Source: Breviolum minutum Mf 1.05b.01 (taxonomy: Eukaryota; Sar; Dinophyceae; Suessiales; Symbiodiniaceae). From it: a stretch of DNA of 64,000 bases. The translations under genes and the position numbers were made by a program. Of the stretch, positions 46,040 to 56,215 are shown piece by piece. The notes under the pieces are model-generated. The model was not told the DNA's origin and searched no databases. It was given only the letters and a program-made list of their open reading frames with translations. Position 1 is the stretch's first letter; each line of letters starts with the position of its first letter. The stretch lies in the NCBI GenBank assembly GCA_000507305.1, contig DF240201.1, positions 66,351-130,350 of the forward strand, written 5' to 3'.

Positions 46040-46045
46040 CAAATC
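46037..46045 (+). other. ORF1 stop TGA and nine-base gap to ORF2, same frame
   Basis: The sequence is TGA CAA ATC ATG, all in one frame: ORF1 ends with TGA and ORF2's ATG follows two codons later. A base C directly after UGA is the leakiest natural context. Readthrough or termination-reinitiation could therefore make ORF2 protein; the sequence alone does not decide. Confidence 0.85.
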
Positions 46046-49000
46046 ATGAGCAAAATTAGATGCATTTGTTTTGTCATGTCACTCATTAATAAGATCCAGG
46101 GCAGAACAGGGGTTCATAAACCTTGCTTCGTTGATGAGAGACAATTCAAGATACAAGCACAGTCGTCATCCTTTTATTCGCCAATCTTTCGAGACAAGTC
46201 TTTAATGAATAGCAGGGTCGATATTCACTATCAGCACTTGATTTCTAGCACAACGTTCCTTGAAGGTCACGGTAGACAGTGTTATGGGACATTCTTTACC
46301 TTAGGTACCTTCATGTTGTGCAAAGCAGGCAGGATAAATCAATCCTTTTTCATCGCATTCGTGTTGATATTTGAGCTTTGGTGTACATCAGATTGGACAC
46401 CATCATCACTTGGTGGATTGTGTAGTGATCCCATGTGTTGTCAACAGAATGATCATCGCTATGAGTCTTTTTATCGTGCTATCTGGGAACTTCATTTTGG
46501 CCTTTCACAGTGGCACACTTGTGCATCCTTTGGATGGCCATTTGGGATATCTCAGCTTGATATGTGTCAGATGTATAGTTTTTCAAGACGTTATTTTGCA
46601 AACTTGCCACTCCAAATTGTGCCTCTCCTTTCGAGAAATTTTTCACCTCATATTGCAACTAGAATTGGTGAAGCTTTGAATCCAGGTCCCACATTGACCT
46701 CGGAATCTTATCAAAACAAGCTTGTTTTTGTCAATCCTACTGCAGTAAACAAGAAAGTGTCAACATTACTTGAACTTAAACCAGATATCATCACATTAGC
46801 TGAAACAAGTGCTACATTATTGGTGCAACAATCCACCACAACGACATTTCGTCATCATGATTTTGCTTCTTTGTGGTCGCCACCAGTAGCACCTCATGCA
46901 GCCACAACACGTGAAGATGCAGCATTTCGTGGAGCAGCAACAGGTGTATCAATTCACGCAATATGGCCAATTAGACCATCCAGAGTCAATCTTCCTCCCG
47001 AAGTGGATGATAAAAGAATTGTATCAGGAATCATCGAATTGACCAACCTTCACATTCATATTATCACAATCTATGGATATCCAAAACCAAATAGAGATGC
47101 TTGGATCAAAACAGATGCATTATTGGCAACCGCAGCCAAAATAGCCGATGAAGTAGGTTTACCTACCATCATTGTGGGTGATTTTAACCATCCACCGGAA
47201 AAGCTATATGCAGGTCGAGCTCTAATGCAATATGGATATAAGACAACAGCTGATATACATCAAAGACTCCATCAAGAAGTTATGCCCAACACATGTAGGG
47301 AAGCAACATGTAACGATCAAGCTTTCGTTCATCCTGACCTTATACAACATGTAACCGGCATAATAGTGAATAAAGACAAACTTTTTGGAGATCACGATCC
47401 GGTAGAAATCAGCTTTTCTTTTCCATTCCAAAGACCTTGCAAACAAATTTTTCGAATACCACAGACATGGACCCACTTTGAGCCTGAGAGTGACAAAGTT
47501 GCGAAAAACTTCTTTGACTTTGCAAAAGCAAATAATTTGCCATTAGATATGCCAGACTACACTCTTACCCCAGATGCTCTGAAACTATGGGCTATGGGAG
47601 TTGAGGAATCTGTAAAACTATCCATTCAACAGCAACATCAAGAAAATCCTGATCGATTCCCACAACCATTTTTACCCAAAAAGTATCTTGGTCGGGGGAA
47701 AGACCCTAAGATTTCCAAAATACCACCGAAAGTGCCGATCAAACAGGCATGTGCAGGACAATATACACCGGCAGCTGAGGTGGTAACATATAGAATCAAA
47801 ATGAAGACAAGGCAAGTTCGTCGTTTGCAGTCCTTCCGACATCGCATTGCGAAAGTCGCTAACCTTGTTAACCAATTTGAATCTACAATTCATGAGTTGC
47901 GAGCAGAATGGAGAGCAATCACAAGGGCAAAAGGCTTTCCCAATTCGTTTCCGAGCTATTGCCTGACCAATCCACACCTTCTCTTCTATCCACTTGACTT
48001 TCCAACAATAGAGTGGCTTGATATAGTCATTCAAACATTGAGTCAAGACATTGATGCAGAAGTTGTTTTTGAACGTCAGAAACATAGGGAAACTTCGAAG
48101 TTTGCACAATGGTATGACGAAAAGAAAGATCACCTTCAAAACACAATTCGGCAGGTTAAGCAAGTTGTTAATCCAACTCTGACACTCGTGCCGTCAGAAA
48201 CTTCCTCACTTGCCACATTACTTGAAGATGATTTTGGGCTTGTCACACTATTGCTTGCTAACGATATCTCTCTTAGGTTAGATCGATTGATCACCTATGC
48301 CGGCTTTAAAGCACAAATACAAAATCGAAATGAACAGCAATTGACAATCATGTTCCTTGATGAGTGCGAATCAATACCAGCTGAAGGCCTTGTTGTTCAA
48401 TCAGACTTGACCAGTGACCCTTCTAACATTGCTGACAAACTAAACAACTATTGGAACCAATTTTGGTGTCGAGACTCAAATGATGATATATCCAACACTA
48501 GTGTTTGGAGCAATTTCAACCGACATTTGGAACAATGTACACTACAACCACCAATAGAACTAGACCTATGCAATGTTGAACTTTGGAAGCAAGCTATAGG
48601 TACGACCAAAGTAACTTCAGCAAGAGGCACAGATGGATGGACAGTTGAAGAACTTCGCAACCTTCCAGATGTGTGCATTCAGGTTCTTGCCCATATTTTT
48701 GCATCAATCCAGGGACAATCGATGCCAATTGAATGGAGCCATTCAATCACCATTCCCATCGGAAAAACTGATCTTCCTGAGACTCCAGCACAAACTAGAC
48801 CAATCACATTGATACCTATGCTCTACAGATGGTGGACAAAAGTAGTAACCAAGCAAATACTGAAAACTTGGGGGCAAACAGCTCCACCTGGATTGATAGG
48901 TTTTCTCCCGACACGGTCTGCACAGCTTGAACTCGTTGACATGCAATGGAACTTTGAAAAAGCACACGATCTAAACAATGACCCCCACCTTCAATGGCAG

Positions 49001-51841
49001 GGACTGACCTTAGATTTAGTCAAGTGTTTCAATTTACTTCCGCGATTGCCATCGTATCAAGCTATGATTCATTTTGGGGTCCCTAAAGGTGTTGCTGATA
49101 TTTGGTTCAACACTTTGTCACATAATACAAGGTGGTGGAAGATCCAAAACCAAATCTGGTGTTGTGGACCCAGCACAACTGGAACACCAGAAGGTGACAC
49201 ATGGTCAGTAGTAGCATGTCTTGCACTAAGTTGGGTGTGGCAGCAACATGTCGCAGCCACAATGGCAAAACCCCTTAGCTATGCAGATAATTGGGGCTGG
49301 AAAACAAAAACAACAGCTTCAAATTTAGCCGCTATCCAAATCACTATCAACTATACAGATTCGTTGAGACTTCAAATAGATTGGGGAAAAACCTGGGCAT
49401 GGACAACTGCTACTACAGGTAAGAAGAAATGGGAAAAAGAAATTAAGACTCTTCTACCACAAATTGCAGATCTAACAATAGTCACTCATGCCAGAGAGCT
49501 TGGATACATGATACACTACAACAAAGTTAGTTCAAGAGAAACACAGATGCAACGTCACCTGGAATCCTTGGCGCAACTTAAAAGACTCAAACGTGTCCCA
49601 GTTTCGTTAGATTCCAAAGCCTTGATTTGTACCTATGCCATGCACAAAGCCTTGTATGGGACAGAAACGTATGCAGTTGGTCAAAATTGGACTAAGGAAC
49701 TTCGATCTGCCATGGCAAAAGCTATTGTGCCGTATAAGCAAAACTCCAATCCATATTTGGCAGTCATGATGTTATCTAAATTGGTGATCGATCCTGAATT
49801 GTACATCATTCGGCAATCACTGATTTTGTGTAGAAAACTATTGATGCAATTTGATCCATCAGAACAACACCTTTTTCTCAGACATGTAGCAAAGCATACT
49901 GGTGATCATCGTGTTGTCAGAGGTCCAGCTGGAACTCTAAAATTTAACTTGCATCGCATTGGATGGACCTTTGCTGCTAATGGACAAATTTTCACAGACA
50001 CAATTGTCACCTTTGATATCTTGAAAAGTCCCATTGAAGACATCTTGAAGTTTTTGGAATTTTCTTGGTTGAAACATGTCACACACACAGGTATGGCTAG
50101 ATATAATTGGCGTAGCTTTCCTGTGCCGAACCGAGTAGAAACCTTGAAGCTCATCCATCAACTTACACCTTCAGAACAAAAAGTTGCCTCACACGCAATC
50201 ACTGGAGCATACATGATGTCTAATCAATCCCAAAATTTCACAGATAGAGATCAAACGTGTGACCTTTGTGATGCAGAAGATAGCACAGAACATAGACTGA
50301 TGCACTGCCCACAGACTAATCACTTGTGTCATGAATATCCAGAATTGATATCGTTTTTGCAAGACCACCATCCTTGTCACTTTGAAATTCCAGTGATATA
50401 CTTGCATGATGACTTTGAGTTCAATTGGTTCTTTTTTGCCAACAGACCGACACCGGAGCCTCTTGACACAGTCCTAGATACCATCAAAAATATGGTTTCG
50501 CAAGATCTTCAAGTGACAATTTTCACAGATGGTTCATGCATAAGACCATCCCACCCCTGGCATCGTAGGGCAGCCTTCTCCATCATTCTTTCAACAAGTG
50601 TTACTGCAGAACAACGTCGAGCCGATGTAGATTTCTTCAGAACAGCTAAGACAATCCCAGACAGTTTTCATACACTAGCAGTTGCTGAGTGTAGAGGAAG
50701 CCAAACAATACCGAGAGCTGAACTCCAAGCAATAGCCTTTGTTGCCAGTTTAGGTCTTCCAATTGTTGTTTACACAGATTCAGCATATGCCATTGACGTT
50801 TTTCGAACCTTGAATCAAATAACTCATGTTCGTCAACTTGCCACTATGGCAAATTTTGATATCACTTTTCCTTTGTGGCATTCTCAAGCATGGAAGAACA
50901 TTGACCTTCGAAAAGTTAAGGCGCATTCACTTCATCTTATAAACGACAGTTATGAATCATCTTGGCAAAAGATAGGCAATGAAGCAGCAGACAAAGCAGC
51001 CAAAAATGCTTTAACGATGTTTTCAAAAATAACACCAACACATGCTGACTTTCAGCACTTTGCAGAAACCAGACAGTTGCTGCCGCAGCAATTTTCTCTT
51101 CGTGCAAAACAACAAGCTGAAAGGGCTAAGGCCTATGAAGTGTTAAAACAGCAAAAGAAACTTCCAGAAGGAGCATTGAATTTTGGACCTCAACTCGATG
51201 CTTTGAATGATTGGACTCCAACAAATTCCTGGCAACCTTTGAGATATCCAGCAGATCTGACAAATCTTGAGTTGTGTACATGGACGACAGCCTACGGCGA
51301 CGCTCTTCTTGAATGGCTTACAAGGCTACGATGGCCGACTGAACCGGAGGGAACTTTCGATGTTACATGGTTTGAGATGGCTTTTGCGTTTCAGACAGCT
51401 ATTCAGCATGGTTTGATATACAACAGTGGTCAACAGGGACGGTTTTTTCTTCCGAAGTGGGCGGTCAAAGATGACAATACAATTCGCTATGGGAAGCAGG
51501 TTCTAGCATTCGAAAGGTGCGTGGGGCAACTTGAAAAGCTGCTGGACAGACGTTTGGTCCCTGCTAGGAAAGCGAACTGTACGACAATCTTGATTTTGGG
51601 GGCGAACCATTACAGGCCAGGCTTGATTTGTAGACCTCAATTTCCACATCAGACAGAAATCAACAAAGCTCTCTATAACCACTTTGCTGCTCAAAGATTC
51701 GATACTCAAATGACTGGTCCACCACAGGTGCCACTTTTACAGGCATCTGTTTTGTTGCAAAACTTCACTTGTGATGATACTGACTTTGAAGCTGGATGGC
51801 ATACACGTGTGGCGAGACAACGTCTTTTCTTGCGTAGTTGA
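46046..51841 (+). CDS. LINE ORF2: endonuclease, reverse transcriptase, zinc knuckle, RNase H (1931 aa)
   Basis: Starts at ATG 46046, stops at TGA 51839-51841. Residues 1-210 are unassigned and end in RIGEALNPGP. An AP-like endonuclease follows: LAETS (Glu253), IVGDFNHP (Asp379, Asn381) and FGDHDP (Asp449-His450). Reverse transcriptase: GTDGW (861-865), RPITLIPMLYRWW (918 on), motif A LTLDLVKCFN (Asp990), motif B TPEGDTWSVVACLAL (1047 on), motif C YADN (1079-1082), where the second Asp is Asn. A CCHC/CCHH-type zinc knuckle is CDLCDAEDSTEHRLMHC (Cys1405, Cys1408, His1416, Cys1421). RNase H has FTDGSC (Asp1495), PRAELQ (Glu1559), YTDSAYA (Asp1578) and NEAADKAA (Asp1649). About 280 further residues are unassigned. 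The protein would nick target DNA and copy the element RNA in place. Confidence 0.93.
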   Translation: MSKIRCICFVMSLINKIQGRTGVHKPCFVDERQFKIQAQSSSFYSPIFRDKSLMNSRVDIHYQHLISSTTFLEGHGRQCYGTFFTLGTFMLCKAGRINQSFFIAFVLIFELWCTSDWTPSSLGGLCSDPMCCQQNDHRYESFYRAIWELHFGLSQWHTCASFGWPFGISQLDMCQMYSFSRRYFANLPLQIVPLLSRNFSPHIATRIGEALNPGPTLTSESYQNKLVFVNPTAVNKKVSTLLELKPDIITLAETSATLLVQQSTTTTFRHHDFASLWSPPVAPHAATTREDAAFRGAATGVSIHAIWPIRPSRVNLPPEVDDKRIVSGIIELTNLHIHIITIYGYPKPNRDAWIKTDALLATAAKIADEVGLPTIIVGDFNHPPEKLYAGRALMQYGYKTTADIHQRLHQEVMPNTCREATCNDQAFVHPDLIQHVTGIIVNKDKLFGDHDPVEISFSFPFQRPCKQIFRIPQTWTHFEPESDKVAKNFFDFAKANNLPLDMPDYTLTPDALKLWAMGVEESVKLSIQQQHQENPDRFPQPFLPKKYLGRGKDPKISKIPPKVPIKQACAGQYTPAAEVVTYRIKMKTRQVRRLQSFRHRIAKVANLVNQFESTIHELRAEWRAITRAKGFPNSFPSYCLTNPHLLFYPLDFPTIEWLDIVIQTLSQDIDAEVVFERQKHRETSKFAQWYDEKKDHLQNTIRQVKQVVNPTLTLVPSETSSLATLLEDDFGLVTLLLANDISLRLDRLITYAGFKAQIQNRNEQQLTIMFLDECESIPAEGLVVQSDLTSDPSNIADKLNNYWNQFWCRDSNDDISNTSVWSNFNRHLEQCTLQPPIELDLCNVELWKQAIGTTKVTSARGTDGWTVEELRNLPDVCIQVLAHIFASIQGQSMPIEWSHSITIPIGKTDLPETPAQTRPITLIPMLYRWWTKVVTKQILKTWGQTAPPGLIGFLPTRSAQLELVDMQWNFEKAHDLNNDPHLQWQGLTLDLVKCFNLLPRLPSYQAMIHFGVPKGVADIWFNTLSHNTRWWKIQNQIWCCGPSTTGTPEGDTWSVVACLALSWVWQQHVAATMAKPLSYADNWGWKTKTTASNLAAIQITINYTDSLRLQIDWGKTWAWTTATTGKKKWEKEIKTLLPQIADLTIVTHARELGYMIHYNKVSSRETQMQRHLESLAQLKRLKRVPVSLDSKALICTYAMHKALYGTETYAVGQNWTKELRSAMAKAIVPYKQNSNPYLAVMMLSKLVIDPELYIIRQSLILCRKLLMQFDPSEQHLFLRHVAKHTGDHRVVRGPAGTLKFNLHRIGWTFAANGQIFTDTIVTFDILKSPIEDILKFLEFSWLKHVTHTGMARYNWRSFPVPNRVETLKLIHQLTPSEQKVASHAITGAYMMSNQSQNFTDRDQTCDLCDAEDSTEHRLMHCPQTNHLCHEYPELISFLQDHHPCHFEIPVIYLHDDFEFNWFFFANRPTPEPLDTVLDTIKNMVSQDLQVTIFTDGSCIRPSHPWHRRAAFSIILSTSVTAEQRRADVDFFRTAKTIPDSFHTLAVAECRGSQTIPRAELQAIAFVASLGLPIVVYTDSAYAIDVFRTLNQITHVRQLATMANFDITFPLWHSQAWKNIDLRKVKAHSLHLINDSYESSWQKIGNEAADKAAKNALTMFSKITPTHADFQHFAETRQLLPQQFSLRAKQQAERAKAYEVLKQQKKLPEGALNFGPQLDALNDWTPTNSWQPLRYPADLTNLELCTWTTAYGDALLEWLTRLRWPTEPEGTFDVTWFEMAFAFQTAIQHGLIYNSGQQGRFFLPKWAVKDDNTIRYGKQVLAFERCVGQLEKLLDRRLVPARKANCTTILILGANHYRPGLICRPQFPHQTEINKALYNHFAAQRFDTQMTGPPQVPLLQASVLLQNFTCDDTDFEAGWHTRVARQRLFLRS

Positions 51842-53456
51842 ATTTGATTTTCTTTAGAAGAGTTTCACATTGTACAAGAATTTTGATGACCACCAGNGCC
51901 AGCCCAGCATTGGATCATTGTTGCAGCTCCTTGGTATCTTGATGTACTTACTTAATTCTATTTCCTTCGAACCTGTGATTATTTTCTTTCAACTTCATCT
52001 TTTCTGCAACTCCAATTGCAGCGGCTAGTCGCTCATCCGACAAGTTGATACATCTTGCTAAGAAGCCGGGATGTACTCAGAGATCTGACAGTTGCGTGCT
52101 AGGTTGGTGAATTATAATTTAGCTAGATGGATACCCAAAATGATTGGCCTTGGCAAAGGTGGACTCCGGCTTTAAATATGGCCATTTTTGGTATCTATAT
52201 TATCTATGTTAGATTTCAGGGGAGTAGGGTGTAGTGTAGATGATTGTTTTCTTTAACGTGCTTTGTTGTTTCACCTTTACTTGAAGAACATGATCCAATT
52301 TGACCCTTGAGGGATACGTTTTGTCAATTGAGTTAAGGTGGTTGAAACCACCACCTATGACAGTATGCTATACATGTTATATCAGAACGCCAGTGCGTCG
52401 AGCCGATGATCCCAAGCTTTCAACAACCCCAATATGGTCGACCAACATTTTTCAGTTTCCGTATTGGGTTGAAGGGGAAGACGATTTTTGAAGTTGGGAG
52501 CTTATGTGATGTTCTACTAGATGGGGAGCTCATTATTTTTATACGGGATGTAAAACAACCACTTAGTTGGTGTTTTACTCATGAATTCTTGGTGAATTGA
52601 ACCGTTGCTTTTTGATGCTTTTTGTTGTCCTAGAAAACACCACGAGTTGATTGGGCGAATGCACATTTATCCCGTGATATTCCATGGAACTGGAATAGAT
52701 ACAACTAAAGACTTGATAAAACATTGGGATCATTCCATACATCTGGTTTGCAGTATACAGTGGGGTTATCCTCTTCTCAGTAATAGTCACCACCGGGATT
52801 ATTACATGTTTTGTAAGGGATTCCTATAGACCTTAATTTGCCTGTATTACTGGGAACGGGGGCAACCAAAGGTATACTGTTTGCACAATGTTGTCGGTGG
52901 ATCTTGCAATCCTCAAATTAAGATACTCGACTAACTAACTACCAACACAAGAATTGAATTGAACAGATGATGAAAATTGACAATCAAGACACACTAACCA
53001 GAAGATATCTTGAAATACACATAAAGATAGATTGATGATTTATGACAAAACTGGTGGGACTCAAACAAATATTACCACCTGGGGTATGCCTAAAGCCTGC
53101 AAAAATTGGAAAATAATCATCACTCATCACTACTATACAAAAAAAGCTTTATGAACCTTCCATGATTTACTGTTGCAGTGTTATGGCAGGACCCAAATAT
53201 CACTAAGAAAAACTGAATGCTTCGACATTTTGAAGCATCCCTATACATTTGAAACGCAAATTCTACCAGGTCGGTGGAAAGCTTTCGACCGAACGGGTCG
53301 GGATCTACCTCTGTACCCAACTGGAGCGTTTCAGCCAATGAGTTGGGGGGCTCAATGTGGAAGTTTGATAACGGTTGATCCGTAAGAATCAAGCAAAGTT
53401 TTATTGAAATATAATATCATAGGTTTCTCATTAAAGATAGATTAAAAATTCATTAT

Positions 53457-53547
53457 CCCTAAGAATCCACGAGGATAGAGGTTTCCAAATATCCCGTCCT
53501 CAGGTGAGTCTAATCACCTTTCCTAGGATAGTCCTGGATTCTTAGGG
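53457..53547. mobile_element. MITE-like element, family 4 (91 bp)
   Basis: CCCTAAGAATCCA at the left end and TGGATTCTTAGGG at the right form a perfect 13-bp inverted repeat. The interior also has AGGATAG and its kin near both ends. No second copy was found in the window. Confidence 0.65.
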
Positions 53548-53570
53548 GAAAAATCAGATGCATGGATCCC

Positions 53571-53660
53571 TGTCCCATAGGATCCATGGTATGTTTACGT
53601 TATTTACCATAAACATCAACCAAATGTAGGTAAATATACCATGCACGCATTATATGGGTG
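53571..53660 (+). mobile_element. Dispersed element, family 5 (forward copy)
   Basis: Contains CATAGGATCCATG at the left and ATCAACCAAATGTAGGTAAAT internally. The reverse complement of the same order is present at about 56100-56215. Confidence 0.6.
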
Positions 53661-54154
53661 TATTATATATTTCTTTTCATTGCTGCACAAAATTGCAAAA
53701 CATCAAGCACGATTTGGGAGATTGGCGGATTCAGAGTTGAATTTTGTACAAAAGACTTCTATTGCACCCCAAACCTGCATCATGTGTTCAACTATTTTAG
53801 TTCCGGTGATTTTGCCAAACCTCCCAAATTTGCACCAGTCGATCACCTCTCAAAAATGATTTCACATTGCTGCCTGAAAACATACGAGTAGTGTTTTGGT
53901 GGTACCGTTGCCGTTTTTAATGTTCAATTTAGAAGTTCCATCAGAGAGCACTGTTGGATTTCTGGTTGCAAAGATCACTGGGCCATCACAAATAGGCTAT
54001 AGACATCCTTCAGCTGAAAAAAACACATCCTTCAGGCTTGAAGGCTACCGGAGTATCTTCCAGCGTGTCAAAACTGTGACTGGCACGGCCGATTTGACGG
54101 CTGCCAAGGTGTGGAAACGGGAGGGAGTGTTACCAGGTGTGATGTGAAGAAGAA

Positions 54155-54346
54155 AGAAATCCTGCACCACCTGGGATGGTCAAAACCCTATAGATAATGG
54201 GATAATTATCATCCTTGGTAGTGCAGCATTTTGTCCATCAACAGTATCAAGTTGGCTTAGAAATTCTAGGGTTTGGACCAGTTGAGATATAGAATTCTTC
54301 CAATTTCAAAAGGGGATAATTATGAATGAACTGGTGCAGGATTTCT
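54155..54346. mobile_element. MITE-like element, family 2 (192 bp, longest copy)
   Basis: AGAAATCCTGCACCA at 54155-54169 and TGGTGCAGGATTTCT at 54332-54346 are perfect 15-bp inverted repeats. Next to the left end is CACCTGGGATGG, shared with the copies at 39249 and 57163. Confidence 0.8.
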
Positions 54347-55294
54347 TCTGAATGAACAGTAGAGGAAAAGGGGACGATGCATATACGTCCTTTAGTAGTT
54401 ATAGATATATAGTTAGATAGAATGATTTTCGGTGAAAATATTGTGCTGTTCCATCAGCCTATGGGAATCCCCAGCCCCTCAGTTTTCCGGGTGGGTGAAT
54501 TTCGTCAGTTGAAGCGGCTGCTGAAGGGTGATTGAAGCTAAGGGTGTTTTGAAACAAACGGTTGCCCTAAAGATAGGCATCAAATATATGGAAAGTGGGA
54601 AGAATTTCTTGCTATTCATGTGGTATTTTTGATGATGTATCAATGGAGCAATGGAGTTTCATCGCATATAGGCACCAGACCCAACTAGTTGGCACAATTT
54701 GCTTTCAATAATTCAAGTCTCATGCGGATGGGTTTTATGTGGGGCAGTGATACTGCTGATAGAAGAGATTCTGTACCCATGCAGGATGTGAAAAAATCCC
54801 CCTTTTGACTGTTGAACACCAAATTCACATATCTTCACCATCAGTCAAAGGATCTTTTACAAAACTCTTTAAGTGGTGGTTTCAGATATTTGCAGATATT
54901 TTTCACCTCAACTATTTTTTTTGGTAAGATGAAAAATCCACCGACAGACTGCTGAAGTTTACAGTAAGGGCCGCTCCTCAAAGATAGCCCTCTCCCAAAA
55001 GGAAACGATCGTCTCCCAAACAGCTTTCAGAGGCGAGCTGTTTCATGTGTTTTAATTTTGACTCATATTTTTCAAACGGGTTGGTTCAACCACCCAGCTA
55101 GTAACATACTTCCTAAACATGGGTGGGTTTTTCCAAGTTCGGAATCTCCTATTCCAGAGGTCTTTGACTTTCTGAGGCACTGCTGGAGAAATCACAGTTG
55201 CCAGTGTCCGAGCTGTCGTCTATTTATGCCATGTCGGATTTGGTTGGGGAGACCCAGGGACCAACCGAAAAAAAGGGTGAATATAATTTTGCTT

Positions 55295-55361
55295 TTAGGG
55301 TGGTGGGATTTCAAATATTTCTTGAAGTTTTGCCCCAAACTTGAAGGTTGAAACCAACTAG
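55295..55361. mobile_element. MITE-like element, family 1 (short, 67 bp)
   Basis: TTAGGGTGGTGGGATTTCAAA at the left and GGTTGAAACCAACTAG at the right resemble the ends of family 1. The middle is shortened. Confidence 0.5.
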
Positions 55362-55945
55362 ATTGAGAAGTCCGAAAATCCAAACAGAAGAGTGACTGAA
55401 AAAGATGCCTACACGACTTGAGATATTTTGTTGTGAAGATGTCCATGGGGATTATTTTTTCAAAAAATATCAATCCGGGACCAGGATTAAGAAATATAAA
55501 TAAAAGCACGGTGGCTGCCTTTTCTAATGGAAGGTTTATGGCATGACATGACCTGATTTGACATTACCTGAAAAAGCCTTGTATAAATACTTGGAAGACT
55601 AAATAAATGCCCATTTTGAATCATTTTGACACAAGCGTTCAATTTATCTTACATTATCTCCGAAATATCTATCACATCTCAATGAATCTATATGTTTATA
55701 CCCATGTTTTTTGGGTTGAATTCAATACATATGTTTTTTAAGCGGTTTTTCTGGGGCTACTTTAAAGAGTCACCTTGGTTCGGGTTCGAACGACCCCCCC
55801 CCCCTGGGGGCCCTGAATCGCTAAAATCGGCACGACAAGGACCATGACGGTCTACTCGCAGAGAGCGAGTTCCTTTGTGCCATGGTAGGGTTCGCTTAGT
55901 CCTCTTCTGTCAGTTGTCTAATTTCGGAGGCAACATCTTGTTGCT

Positions 55946-55980
<35 letters not shown>

Positions 55981-55981
55981 G
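55946..55981 (+). repeat. (TTG)n microsatellite
   Basis: About twelve TTG units, uninterrupted. Confidence 0.9.
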
Positions 55982-56099
55982 CTAGTGCTGTTGATCTTGA
56001 ACTAGGGAGACTCTACAGGGATACCGTAGTACAGTCGTTTAGAGTGGGTATGTTACCGACAAACTCCCACGTAGGAAACACAGGGGTTTTGAAGGCACC

Positions 56100-56215
56100 T
56101 GGGATCCATGTACAATGCATGTAGGGTAGATTTACCTACATTTGGTTGATTTTTCTGGCAAATGTACGCTAAGTAAATATGCAATACGTGGATGACATGG
56201 ATCCTATGGGATAGC
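56100..56215 (-). mobile_element. Dispersed element, family 5 (reverse copy)
   Basis: Reads GGATCCATG ... ATTTACCTACATTTGGTTGAT ... CATGGATCCTATGGGAT, the reverse complement of the 53571 copy with small indels. Its two ends are also mutual inverted repeats (GGATCCATG / CATGGATCC). Confidence 0.6.

Larger units (their letters stand above)
41180..51841 (+). mobile_element. Full-length LINE retrotransposon carrying a DNA cytosine-5 methyltransferase
   Basis: Two uninterrupted ORFs on one strand, 10.66 kb in all, with the order methyltransferase, coiled coil | endonuclease, reverse transcriptase, zinc knuckle, RNase H. The coordinates given cover the coding part only; I could not define UTR ends, a poly(A) tail or target-site duplications. 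The AT-rich repeat at 40769 is upstream, and an ambiguous base (N) lies at 51897 downstream. Dinoflagellate retrotransposons with captured DNMTs have been reported, and this appears to be a member. Intact long frames argue for a recent insertion. Confidence 0.92.
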
